DNA of 64,000 bases from Mytilus trossulus. Taxonomy: Eukaryota > Mollusca > Bivalvia > Mytilida > Mytilidae. Below, in pieces: positions 48,454 through 61,599 of the stretch. The notes beneath the pieces are model-generated. The model had not been told where the DNA came from. It made no database searches and saw only the letters and a program-made list of their open reading frames with translations. Where the stretch lies: contig NC_086375.1 in the NCBI RefSeq assembly GCF_036588685.1, positions 6,255,916 to 6,319,915 of the forward strand, written 5' to 3'. Position 1 is the stretch's first letter; every line of letters starts with the position of its first letter. The position numbers were made by a program, and so were the translations under genes.

Positions 48454-49267
48454 AACCTTATCAGGTAATAAATAGAGTTTTCTTAACATAATATCATAAA
48501 TTAATCAGAAGGTTAATGGAGTAATGCTTGTTATTTCTTCACTGAGTTCATCATCTTGTTTTTAAGACATGTAAATTTGCATTGTGTTTTGAAATTAATA
48601 AAAATGAAAACAGGCATTTGAATTCAATACACAGACTTAATTTGTGATGAAGTTGGAAGGATTTCTTTTCATTGATAAATTAGTCAGTCCAATATTATAG
48701 TCACGAATGTAAACAGTCAAACATATTATTGTACAATTTGTCTTTTACTCCATTTCCGTCCAGATTAGGAAAGATGTGATTATTTGGTCGACACAAAAAT
48801 GTTATGTTGTTTATTTGAATCAAAACTAATTTATACATTTCATTAAAAAATTTATTACCAAACAAATTATTTACTAAGTACTACTCTATACCTTAAAAAT
48901 GAGATGTTTTTGAGCTATTTAAATTTTCTTTATGAAATTTAATTCCTATCATTTAAATACAGGTAAGAGTGTTATGTCACTTTAGGGAGTTTATTAAAAA
49001 ATATACTTTATCATTTACGACATGGTTGAGAACTACTTGTGAAAACATCTTATTAATGCAGTGTGGTTTAAAATACAAGTATTTATACCAACAAAATCCT
49101 TATGTGGGAAGACACACACTTAAGTTTGGAATTTTAACGTGTAATATGTGAAAAATCTGTTTTTAATTTCACACAGTGTATTAAGTAGTTAATTAGTTGT
49201 TGTTAATTATTATGTGTATCTATACTAACAGGGTGTAATGGAGACGGGGAGAGGAATTTATTTGCAG

Positions 49268-52200
49268 AGAAGACAGGCGCTACGGAGAAAAGGATTTGTG
49301 TGGCACAAGGCAAAGGTAAGCCGTACTTCTAAAGATTTGTGTAGGCATGAGATTAACAACAAATCTGTACACTTTTACTTTAAGGCTTTCCTAATACCTA
49401 TAATGAAGGACATGTACCGATAGTGTAATATAAACATGGTTCTTCAGCGACGTCCAGCATTACGGAGGAAAGGTTTTGTATGGCATAAATCCAAGGTCAG
49501 TGTATAACTGTTTAGGATGTGATGATAATACGATTCTATGAGGATTAGCTTGTATAAGATACATATAACAACAAGACTGTTCATTCTGTAATCGGGGATT
49601 AACTATACATGTTTAGCTTATGAATGGTTCATTTATAAATTGGATTTTTTGTGAAAACTTGAATAAAAGATAAACCATCTCATTTAAATACTGAAAAGTT
49701 GAAATCTGTGAGGAACGTGATATAAAGAAAAAGATTCTAAAGTTTTTTTCATGAGACCCCTCTTGTTGAATAGATACTACAGGATAAGGTGTGGTGATAT
49801 GTTCAACTAGCCAAGGTCCTGCCCAAATTGACCTACTCTCAGTGAAATTTACTTCTTAAATTGACTTTCCTTGAATAAAACTAGATTGCCCTTTGAAAAG
49901 AGGAAATAAATGTAACTGTCTCACAAGAAAGTTGAACTAAGATTAAGTTTGCCCTGTTTAAAATCTGATTTCCATGGGCTATTGTCAATATCTCCTAGTG
50001 TAACCCTGTTACATGTGTGTAGGTTCTCATTTTACCTGTTGTATTATCACAATCAAATTAGGATGAGAAGAGAAACTCAATTTAAACAAAAATAATGAAT
50101 TGACCCAATTTTTTTTATCTATGTAGTTTACAAGCGCAGGAGCTCTTTTCATATATATCTTTATTTGCAAAACATACAAAAACCAATTTTGGTTGTGGCA
50201 AATACATTGACAAACAAACATTATGAAACATAATGAAAACTCAGCAATATTATAAGAAATATGATAAAAACAGTTACTGTTCTCCTTTCCTCAGTTCTAA
50301 TGACTCTTTAATAAAAGAAACAACTGCTTTTACATCATTTGGTGTTGATGGATTAAGTATTATCACGAGTTTATCAGTAAATCATACAAAAATGATGATC
50401 ATAAGTTTTACTTATATATACTTACATGACTTGCAGATTGTCATGACCCTAAATAACCTCTCTCAGAGACATCTTGGCTAAGGGCCTGGCCTGGCCTGTC
50501 TTTGCTTTCTGTCTATCAGATAATATAATCAAAAATGAGTTTTTCCTCATTAAATTATCTTTTCAAATTCCTTATAAGTAAACTGTAAAAAGTCTATACA
50601 TTTTTGGTTAGTTATACCATATGATACGCTCAGAAGATTTTTTTGTTGAAAAATATCAGTTGAGAGAAACTAGAGTTTTCTTAGCATTTCTTCACAAATA
50701 CCCTCTCCCCACACTGACCATGATATACTAGATATAAATAGAGATGGTTAGCTTAAACAATCAGAATTGCAAACCTCCTATTGATTGGTCATCAAAATAT
50801 TAAACAGATGTATCAAATTTTTAGGACAGTCATATGAATTTGTGAAAAATAGAGAAGTAGACATTTCCTGTGCCGCTAGGTGTTTTTTACCAATGCTCCT
50901 GCTGAACATGAAGTAATTGTATGATTACAACGAATATCTAAAGTTATAAACCAATAAAAATCTGGATACTTACAATGTATATAGGGTGTAATTTAACAAA
51001 GAAAAATTGACTTTAATGGTGTCTCTAGAAATTTATTCTTTTATACATTTTACTTTTGGAAGGGTTTTCATTCTTGAAATCACTAATTCTGTATTATGAA
51101 ACAAAAAAAAATAAAATATGAAAGACCAGGTCAGGAAATAATGATTTCATTACAGTTTTAAAAAAACAACCTTATCAAGTTATGAATGAATTTTAAATCA
51201 AAATGAAAATAGGTTCAACATTGGACAATTGACAAAATTAACTAGAGTTATCTCCCATTATTGCAGATCATTTGACAAGTTGTATTGTTTTTAATTAGTG
51301 TTGTGTTAATTACAGTTAATTAATAACAGCTGATAGACCAGGTGTTTCGTTATTTGATATCAGGTAAAAACAATAGGTGTACAAACTTCTGGTTGTAGTT
51401 AGTCTTTCTGGAATATATACATATTTTAGTGTATTGGATAAAAAGGTGTTGAAAACTTCTGGTTGCAGTTTATGGCTTTCTACAATATATACATATTTAA
51501 GTGTATTGGATAACTTTATTATACATATATTTTCTGGAAATATACTTATAATTTCTTACTGTGTACATTATTTATGGTGAGTAGATATTGAAATTTAAAC
51601 ATTATAGTATTTTTCTTGCTTTCTTTCATGTTGGAATAATTTCTGGAGAAAAAAAATGTCTGTTTTAAAGTTATACCCACCCATTAGAAAATGTAGGGGT
51701 ATACTGTTTTTTTTTCTGGATTGAACCATCAGGATCCAGGAATTCTTTTTTTTTCGAAATTCAGGAAGTCAGGATTTAAATTTATTTAAATTGGGAACCT
51801 TAGGATTTTCGTGTTTTTAAGCCTGGGATCAGGACTCCTCCGACCCCCACCCCCTTTACATGCCTGCAATTCTCAAAAGTCTTATAACTTTAAATCATGG
51901 TACTACACCTCCTTTGAAATGGTTTGTTTAAGCTTGTCAGGGGCGTAGCTATATTGAAACGATATGCAAACAATTGCCGCCCAAATTTTTGGGACCCTTT
52001 TATGCAGTAAAATGGTTTTTTTTCCGGTTTTCGGTCATAGGACTGTTAAAAGAGGTGCTATATGTAAGTAGAACTTATACAAACTTTATGAATGTAAAAC
52101 TATTAATTAATCTGATTGATAGAGTAATACATAAGCAACACATATTTGTGATACAGAATTTACTCAAAATCATCCAAAATCTGCTCTTCGGGTCTGGACA

Positions 52201-55200
52201 AAAACAAACTTCTCTATTACTTTGTCAATATTCACACTGAAATCTCAATGAATATGCAGTAATGCAAGTAACTGTTGTTGTTCATTGTTGGTTGAAACAT
52301 TTGTTTTCAACATATGTAGTACACTCATGGTAGCACTCGCGAGATGTAATAAACCAGCGTACATGTTAAAATAACATGCCGTGTCAGTAATAAAACTTTT
52401 ATTTTGAAACCAAATGCTGTTATTTATTGATATTTCATCAATTAAAAAAGTGACAACATAGGTGTTTCCTTAAACATTCAAAATATAAATTTTTATTTTG
52501 CCAGCTTCCTTTTTGCATTGTGCATGCAACTGAGTGTAAGCGTATAGGGAGCTACCTGCCTGCTAGTACAAAATTTGAGAGATTGCTATGCAAAATTAGA
52601 ATCTTCTTGTGAAAGTGGTCTTAAATAAAAATGAAAATAGTACACCTCTCTAATAGTTATAGAAAACTCTGGTAGTGGCAATACAGCCTTTTGAAAGTGT
52701 TTAGAACAATTTAACAATTATAAAGAATGACAAAAAGACATTTGAAAAATAAACATTTTCTTATCTCATTAGAAAAAAAGGTTGAGCAAATGATGCATAC
52801 AATATTGCCATCTGTATGGATGAAAAAAGTTTTAATGTAATTATAATGAAGTATATAACTACAAAGAGAATATCCGTGATTGATGGTACAACTGACTTGC
52901 ACCAGGTATACATGGTATATCCGCTGCATGTTTTTATAATTAACAGCATCCTGCAGTAACCATCTATCATAATAGATATAATGGTCAGTGGTATGCTTAT
53001 CACAACTCAAAAGGAAAATATCAAGAAAAAGGGGGGAGGGGGTCAACTGAAAATGACTAATTCTTCTTAATCATTTAATTTTTTTAAAATGGCAGAAGAT
53101 TATAAAATTAGAAAGGTCTTCAATGGTCAGTTGTATGATATTATGCTCATCACAACTGAAAATGATAGTATCGAGAATAAAGGGGGGAGAAGGTCAAATG
53201 AAAATTAAACAACCATTCTAAATCTTTAAATTCTGAACAAAAATGGCTGAAGATTTTAAAATTAGAAACTTCTCTTGTGGTCAGTTGTATGATATCCTAT
53301 GCTTATCACAACTCAAAGTAAAAGTATCAAAAAAAAAAGGGGGAGAGAGGGTCAAATTAAATTTAACCTATCCTTCCAAATCTTTTAATTCTCTACATAG
53401 ATTCGAAGATCTTAAATTAGAAACCTCTTATAAACAAACTTTAGTCTATAAATTTTACATTGACACATATTTGTGATAATAACTAAATTCTTTGTGTGTC
53501 CTTATTATATTACTGGAGCAGAACACTTAAATACCCTGACCAGGTGAAAAGATTATATGGTCAATTTCACCTGATTTTATAGAACAGACACCTTGATCTG
53601 ATTATCTCCCCTTTAATCTTAATTAATTGGCTGTTATGTTCACCTCCAGTGACTTTTCGTATATCTATAGTTGGCGTATTGATCTATTAATTTGGCTGAT
53701 TAAGTTTGCACCTGTAAGGTGATATTAAAACAGGAAATAGTTTAAAAACAGGTAAATATTTTGACGCTTACATCAGGTTTAATTATTTTCAATTTCAAAT
53801 GCATGTTTTATTAAGACGGGCATGTCAATGAGTAATTTAGAAATTTAAATGCATATTTTCTCTTTAAACACACTAAATCATGCAATGCAAACAGTTTTCT
53901 GTTTGAACAAAAATACAATGTTTACTTTCTTTACAAAGTTATAAACATTGTAGCAAAAAAAAAGATCTTTTATTAAATGAAGGGCTTGATTTTTTAAAAC
54001 TTTCTTAAGTTACATCGGAGGAAAGATGAAGCTAAAAAGAATTCGTTGATAAAATGAATCACTTGAATTTTTAAAATTTTTAAATAACTGTATTGCTGAA
54101 AATCTGGAGCTAAAATTTAGTTCTTTGATCAAACAAATCGCTTGACTTTTTGTTTCAATTTTCTATTAATTATATCAGAGAAAGATTGCATAACAATCGC
54201 CTAAAATTCTTCGGCACTTAACGGTAATTGAATCCATTTCTTCATGTCAATCTGCACTAGTTTACAGAAATAAAAGTTCTAATCACTTTGTGTTTTACCT
54301 ACCACTATCTTATCAAAGAGAGTTTTGTTTGACCTATTTTCACGTAACACGAACTGCATACCTTGATGAAAGCCTGCTATTCATTCTAATTAAAATAATA
54401 TGTAAATTAATTGGATAATTTATACATAGTAACAGGGTAAGTCTGATAACATTGTATAAGTTATGCCAGAGACATATATACACATATATATGTCTCTGGT
54501 TATGCGTATCTTTGTTTATTAAATTCCAATTGGATTTGCTTATAAAAAAGCATTGTATTTTTCTCAAAATGAAATTGCATGACTTAAAAATTAACAGCAA
54601 ATATGAATTTTGCATTATTCTTAATGCAATTTATTCTAAGATTTTTTTTATAAAATAATAGATTTGGTCCAAAGTGCAGGGATAAACAATTACTCTGTTC
54701 AATAGAATCTCAAATACTTTTTTCTTTAATTGAATGGATGTATGTTAAATATATCAGACCCCAAAAAAATTAACTTCTGAACTTTGAATGATATGAGAGG
54801 ATAAGATTTACTGTTATTATGACTTAAAATACCTACGAACCATTATCTGCTCATAAAATATACAGTTATTTCGTAATTCCTCGTGCACTAAAAAATTTCT
54901 TAGATTTCAAGAAATGAAAAATTTATAAATACTTTTATGCAAAATAAGTTAACATTCACGAAACCAAGTATATGCTTTTTCCCAATCTTCACAAATTTAT
55001 GCCCCACAGATATGAAAGCCTCCAAATATAACACCATTTATTTTTACATCCAAAAATACTAACATTCCAATTTCTTCACATTTCTAATAAAAATAGTTTT
55101 GCAATTATTTCTTTATCATTTAGTTCAGTTTTTGAAAGGATAAACAACGCTGAAGTATTTTACTTTTCTTATGAATTGAGTAAAATAAGATAGTGTGGTA

Positions 55201-58200
55201 AAATCAAATATATCTTGCGATAAGAGAGTTTTTTTTATTTAGTGATATAATTGGGATGACATTAATGATGTACTAATGAGACAGCAACCTAAATAGACAC
55301 AGCAAAAACAAAAGACATCTTGAAGTTTGTGTGTATTTTATGCCACTTTTAATATATTTATTTAATTTAACTTAATGGCAGTCAGTCTACTGCACTGCAA
55401 GGCCTAAAATAAAATATTGTTTGTTTCTCCAATCCCTTTCGAGTATCGACCATGCAAAAATGGTCAGACTCATAAAATTTTATTGTCTAAACTATTAAGT
55501 CAAATATCTTTTTATCCAAATCCGATTTTCAGGCTTGCCAGATCAATATTACATTATTTCCGTACCTACCTACCCACACATAGCTTGGCAGAGTCAGGAT
55601 TGGGGAAACACACAATATATTAATTAAGACCCTAAATTAGAAATTATTATGTAGAGATTTTTGAAGAATGGACAAAAATGTTAGATTAATTATTGCGACC
55701 TCAGAAAAAGCTGAATACATATATATTTTGTGTATCAGAATGCAAATCTTATTATTGCGATATTCACCTAGTTGTATTATTTACATTATTAAAGAAACTA
55801 ATAATGATTTACCATTTTGCAGTTATTGGTCGAGGAATAATTAATTGAATATTAATTGAGTAACCTATCAATCTCGGGATTATAAAAAAATTGTGACCAT
55901 TATACCATCTATAATACTAAAATTACGAGGTCCAATTTGTCAGCCGTCATCACGTAAAAACGATGAATCAAAGAATTCAACCTTATATATAACTAATATA
56001 GTACAATAGTGTTGATTAAAAATTACACCACTCCAGGCCCATTTGTTTTCCACGTAATTAATACTGCCAATAAATAAGAAGTTCCGAGTCGAGTCCGACA
56101 CCGATACCAATAGTATATTCAACTGTTACCTATTCCTACATGATCTGTATGTTCCGCATTTGACAGGCGCACCACCAAACGGTGTATTTAGAATTTTGCT
56201 GTATACTGTTAAAAAGTACTCCACGGCCCTTTTGTTTTGCAAATTAATAATATTACCAATAATTGATAGGTTCCAGGTCGACGGGTTCAACATGTTCAAA
56301 CAGAAAGATTTTGAAAACAGAAAACTGTGCATCTTATAATCGGCATGACTTGATCAGATGACAATACCAATACTAAAATAAGGCATACGCATAGTTATAT
56401 ACTTTGATTAAGTCACGGACCCGCAATATCACGGGTGTGTTCTAGTATATTCAAAAGATATTAGGAAGACAGTGGATCCATATTGCAGAATTGTTAATTA
56501 TGTGTCTAGTGATTGTATTAAATGTTGACTTTGACCAGTCTGACTTAAAGATCCCTGATTATAAACATGTGTTAGAAAGAAATTGAGCAGAAAGTGAAAA
56601 TGAGAAATTTGAAAAACTAGAAATCATAGTTGTTTTAAAATTTGAGGAACTGAGCAAACTGACCATCTCAAAAGTAATATTCTGCAGGAAAAAATGTGGT
56701 TTAACTAATAGGAAAAGACTTAAGTAAACAAAAGTTCAGATTTCAATCAAATAATTGCTTGTATTAGCCAGTCATCCACTGTGTTGTATGACAAGGAAAC
56801 TTCCCTGAAGAATAATTGAGGGAAAAGTGGAGAGTGTGAAAATAAGTGGTTCCTATTAGTATATATACTGTTGCAAAAAATTGTAACATTGCATGTGTTT
56901 TCAGTGCATTATGAATAATAATAACAACTTTTTGTTTATTTCAGTCCTTGTCACGACTGTCAGAGGGTGGAGGGAACTTGTCATTGAGTGCTGATAACCT
57001 GTCCTCCTGGAGACCAAAGAGTCGTAAGTATATATGATCACATGCTTTAAAGTAGTGAAAAGGGCTGCAGCTAATCATAGACATGTATCCCTTTTGCTTT
57101 TGGTTAATGCATTTTATCCATTGCATATTTGCAGGTCCAACAATTAATAGCCATTCATCCTGACTTAAAGGAATAAAATTGACCCAAATGACAAAGATCT
57201 TTCTAAACATTTTTGTTCATGAAACAAAAGTTGAATCTTTCTCAAGATTGCACATGAAACTGAGTATTCAATTGAGAGCTAAATTGCATGTTCTATAAAT
57301 AACATAAAAAAATAATTAGTTAAGCAATTACCAATCAAGATTTTTTTGTATGGGTTATTTATATATATATACTAAGAACTTGAAATGGAAAGATATGCGG
57401 TTGATGTATTTAAATAAAAAGTTTCACTTGTCAATCAAACTTAAAGTACAAAATTACAAAAAAAAAGTATGAGTTATCTTCCTTTGTATAATAAATGATA
57501 CATCAATGATTTAACGTGATCCATCAATATCATGCCTGAAGCTGTGACAGGATTTAATCATTAGACAAGTTTTTATAACCTTTGGTAATAAATCAGCTGA
57601 TTTCTGTGGTCCACTTTTACATTCATCAGTGAGAAAGGTTTAGTTCGAATGATTACGGTTTTTCAAAAATGATAAATTAATCCTGAAGAGTTATGTAACC
57701 AGAATTAGGATTTTTAACAGCAGTTCAAATTAAAACTTTCATTTTGGGAACCTTGCCAAGTTTATAATATCTATTTCAAACAAAAAAGTATTTGAAACTA
57801 TTTAAATTGTTTTACGTTTTTATGTTGCCATGAAATAGTTTGTCTATACACTGTACTAAAAATCTGTAACATTTCAAAGATTTTATAGAGAAGTGTTTTA
57901 TTTTGGGTTCTTATCTTTTTACTTTGTTTATATTGCATTCTCTTCAAGTTGAAATTTTATAAAAAAATGTTTGTATAATTTTAATCTTGGATTATTTTTT
58001 GTTACCAGTTTTCTGTAACAATACATAACAGTTGTAAAAATAGATATACATTGTGGTTTTTATTTTAAAGAAAATTTGACAGGCTGATGTTTATTTTGGT
58101 TTTATATTGGGGTATGACCGTTAATGATTTAACAAGGGTGTATAGCAGAGTTGATAATTTATGAGGACTTTGTAGTGAGATGTTTTTGGGTTAAAATGAC

Positions 58201-61200
58201 TATTATGTCATGGCAAAAAAATTATATAGCCTTTAAAGACTTCATAATTATTTGGACTAGATGTATCAATGATGTAACCAGGAGTCATATGTGTGAGTGG
58301 TAGAGCTCTTTGGTTCTTAAAAAAAAACCTACTAATGTCAAAATTTCCATGACATAAGTTCCCAAGGGTTTCATTTTCGACATAATAAACCAAACTAATG
58401 GAAAAAATAAAAAGGGCTTATGCAAATGTACCAGAAATTTTAAATGCTCAAATGACAATATACATCAGACTACTGTGTAAGAGGCTCACAATTAAGGGTC
58501 CAGCTTTTTTCTAAAACTTAAATATTGAATTATAGAAAAAAATTCAACTAGGTCATTCTTTTAACTGCCACCAGACTCTTGTTCTATTTAAATATCCTCC
58601 TTTCTCTCTTGTAACACGAAACAGACAGTTAGGGATATATCACATGTTGTTGTTTCATTATAAGGACTAATTCAAACACTTATTTTATATTTTCTTTCAC
58701 TTTGAAGTGTAAATTTTATGAAGTATAAAGAAATTAATTTTTGTTTAAAAAAAAAAAATACATGTATTTACATTTTCATTTTGTCTTAGTATTGAACAAT
58801 TGGTTGATCTTAAACTTTGATGAAAGGGAGGTTATGCAGATCTATATGGCAGTCAAAATTCACAAAAAAAAAGCACTCAAGTTTCCCTCCAACAAAACCA
58901 GTCTTAACTTTGTGTACTTAACAATGTGTCATACATGTTTCCGTGCATGTATTCTCTGTCGTGTATGATATTACTATCGTATCTTATTGACAAGGCTCCT
59001 TCTCAAACAAGGCAGATAAAAATCACAAGGTTAAAAGTTTAGAGTATTGCACTTAATTGTCTGTCAGAAACAAAATAAGAGTCTAATTCATGTAATCTAA
59101 TAAGTAATAGGATCAATCGAGGGTTTAAATATTAGTCAAAATATAAAGCTATTTATAGTAACACGGGGACAGCTGTTTGTCAGGTTTGTCAAAATTATTT
59201 CTCTCATATTTTTTTCAAAATTTAAAAAGTTTTGTTTTTTCAAAGTAAGTAAATAGTCAAAGGAAAATTGTATACTTATATAAAATACTTGTTATATTTT
59301 TTTACGAAAGATAAGATTGATTTAGAGTTTTATGAATGAAGTCTGTATTGATTTTAGATTTGTAAAGTTCCAGTATTGTTTACCTTGTTAAAGATCAAAC
59401 TTTGGTATATTTTTATTTAAGGATTAGAACTTATGAATAAAGACCTAAGAACTTAAAGAACTTTAAGTATATTATTAACGTTACAAAGCTAAGTCACTCT
59501 GCCTGCAAAACTTAATTCTTACAGGGTATTTTAAAAACTTGTGACTTGTACCTCACAAGATGTCTTAGTTTTCCTAAATATTAGTTCTACTGACACTCAT
59601 GTAATGCCTCAAATTGACTTTGGGTATTTTATTTTACCTCATATTTCTCAAATTAAGTGTGTTAAATTAAATTTGTTGAATCCTACATCTTAAACATGAT
59701 ATTGACTGGTATTTGGTACTAATTCAATTCAGATTTTTTTTTGTGTGGCTATTTTTCAAGTATTACTGAGGAGATCAAAATTTCCCAAAATGGTGTTTAT
59801 GGTTTAAGTATCAATTCCTAAATTATTATGTAATCCTGATTTTTTTTAAAGTTTAACCAAGGAAAGAATAGAAAAAAAATAATAAGGAGATTTGGTATTA
59901 TGGTTACTGAAACAAGATCCACCAGAGTTCAAATGAAGTGGTTGCAAGCAATTATACATGTATTTTTTTAAACTCAACTTTTACGAAGGGGTCCAACTGA
60001 GGTAAAACAAATCCTAAAAGGGTAGGATAGAAGAACTTTGTAACCTGAACGAGTTCATTTTCCCAATTCATTCTTATTTTTAACTATTTCCGAAACTCGT
60101 TATTGTGGTTTCTATGGAAACAAATAAATCTTCAGTACGGTAGTTTGGTACATGTGGGGTAATTTCAGCATTAATCAAATAACTAGTCCCCCAACATGTA
60201 CCTCTTTTTCAATTTTGCTATACCAGTATCTTTTCTTCACACAGTAGTTTGACATATTTAATAACAAATCTTTTATTGTACAATTTCTATACATCTACAG
60301 TAGTAATTATGTAGAGTAAAGATGTGTGACAAATTTGGTAAGTCTTTATTGGTGAGAAAATAAATGTTTTAGGTAGGGTCTGTTTAGAAGACAAATATAC
60401 ATCTCTAGTGACTTGAAAAAAAAAGAAGTGTCAGGTAGATTGTGATTATCTGAAGATCTCAGGTATTGAGATGGTTTGACAGCTGGTATAATTAATTGTG
60501 TGAGTGTAAATATGCACTTAGTATACACCTGAACATTTTAAAATTACCTGGGGTTCATTAGAAAAAAAGGGAACCAAATATTGTTGGGCACCAGTTTTAG
60601 GTATGGAGATATTGTGGTGCACCAGTTTTAGGTATGAGGTTGTGGGGGGCACTAGTTTTAGGTATGGGTTCAATATTTTTTTTAGAAAGTTAAGGTTAAC
60701 TGGTGAAAGAAAAGATAGGGGCCAGATATAGGGTAGAGTACCAATGAAGGGTATGCATCTGAAATGTTAAGTGAAACAGATATAATAAAAAAAATGTAGG
60801 GCCAGATATAGGGTAGGCTGAGGGCTCCAGTTAAGGATATGCATCTAAATGTAAAGTTCAACCTGTATAATAAAAGATAGGGACCCGGTATAGGGTAAGC
60901 CCAAGCTTAGAGAGGGGCTCAAAAGACAATAAACATCAAATGTATCAAAAGAAAGAGAAATAGTGATTTTTAACAAATCCCCACTGCAAAGATATCTACT
61001 CTAGATTTTGGACACTTTGTATATTGTTGAATTGTTCTTTCAATGTTCGTGTTGTCATTACAATTACAGACTCATAAAAAAGAGTCAGTTTACTTCTAAC
61101 AATATCATATCCATTGTATTTCATTCAGATTTTCCCCTTTTTTTCACAATTTGAAGCATGTTAGACATAAAGTCGAGCATTGACTTTGTATTGTATTAAA

Positions 61201-61597
61201 AGAATAAGATGGTATAGTTACATGATAAATTTTGAAAAGAGAAGGGATCAGTGTTGACCTATAGATCGTATCTTGAGTACAGAAATATTGGTGTATTTAT
61301 TGTTATGGTTCAATAAAACCTGCTAGAGGGATATTCTATTGTCTACCTGTATTTGTACCTGATCATAAACAGCTGATTTTTACCTGGATTACATTATTTA
61401 CCTTGTAGATATAAACTTTAATGAATTTATTAAATACATAAAAAAAATTGGAAAAAGTTGTTAAGATATGGACTTGCACAATTTCTTATTTACTCAGGCT
61501 TGAGTTAAGTATTCAATTCACTGGAAATTTATTTGAAGATTTGTTGACGGTGTTTTATTTATAGATATTTTGGGAACACGGAACTACTGTAGACAAG
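49268..61597 (+). CDS. Unrecognised gene, internal exons including a duplicated 48-nt exon
   Basis: Exon A (49268-49315, acceptor TTATTTGCAG, donor AAG|GTAAGC) encodes RRQALRRKGFVWHKAK. Exon B (49448-49495, acceptor TTCTTCAG, donor AAG|GTCAGT) encodes RRPALRRKGFVWHKSK. Both are 48 nt and phase 0, so either or both can be spliced to exon C (56945-57023), which encodes SLSRLSEGGGNLSLSADNLS and SWRPKS. A possible 33-nt exon D (61565-61597) continues the frame with HILGTRNYCRQ. Exon A could alternatively start at 49232, adding GVMETGRGIYLQ. The peptides are basic-amphipathic followed by a Ser-rich stretch that looks like a kinase-target region. No domain is recognised. The gene continues beyond these exons, possibly past the window edge. 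Support: A, B and C good; D weak. Confidence 0.6.
49448..49495 (+). other. Tandem duplicate exon B (alternative to exon A)
   Basis: Compared codon by codon with 49268-49315, 14 of 16 residues are identical. Nine codons differ silently, five are identical and two change the residue (Gln/Pro, Ala/Ser). Reading frame and both splice signals are kept. This pattern is expected of two exon copies maintained by selection on the protein. Confidence 0.75.
51375..51512 (+). repeat. Tandem duplication, about 72-bp unit
   Basis: Two copies share AAACTTCTGGTTG.AGTT, CTTTCT and ATATATACATATTTWAGTGT followed by ATTGGATAA. They lie in the long intron between exons B and C of the 49-61-kb gene. Most of 49.5-55.2 kb apart from this and the array near 53 kb shows nothing recognised. 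Confidence 0.75.
52980..53450 (+). repeat. Tandem repeat, about 150-bp unit, three copies
   Basis: Units begin at about 52980, 53122 and 53278 with TGGTCAGTTGTATGAT. They contain CTTATCACAACTCAAA, AAAGGGGGGAGA and GGTCAAATGAAAAT, and end near AAAATTAGAAA. Copies are 75-85% alike by eye. Short open frames inside derive from the unit. Confidence 0.8.
55908..56445 (+). mobile_element. Helitron-like non-autonomous element
   Basis: The left end begins TCTATAATACTAAAATTACG immediately after an A. The right end has a hairpin ACCCG-CAATATCA-CGGGT (56419-56436), five bases, then CTAG followed by T. These are the features of Helitrons (5' TC, 3' hairpin and CTRR, insertion between A and T), except that the hairpin-to-CTAG distance is shorter than the usual 10-12. 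Two internal diverged repeats share TTTGTTTT.CA.RTTAATA and GAGTCGA/AGGTCGA words (55957-56100, 56196-56285). No Rep/helicase. Confidence 0.65.
57024..60580. other. Long intron, nothing recognised
   Basis: AT-rich sequence between exon C and the tandem repeats near 60.6 kb. There are no further exon-like frames with matching splice phase, no inverted termini and no known repeat words. Open frames here are short and AT-driven. Confidence 0.4.
60588..60900 (+). repeat. Two adjacent tandem repeats
   Basis: First, three units of 28-36 bp with GCACCAGTTTTAGGTATG (60588-60665). Second, two to three units of about 90 bp with GGGCCAGATATAGGGTAG, GGGTATGCATCTGAAATGT and GATATAATAAAA (60717-60900). 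Both are local duplications in the same intron. Confidence 0.75.
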
Positions 61598-61599
61598 GT

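Noticed and set aside
56941..57210. Minus-strand 89-codon ORF
   Set aside because: It overlaps exon C of the plus-strand gene, which has proper splice borders; the minus frame is a shadow.
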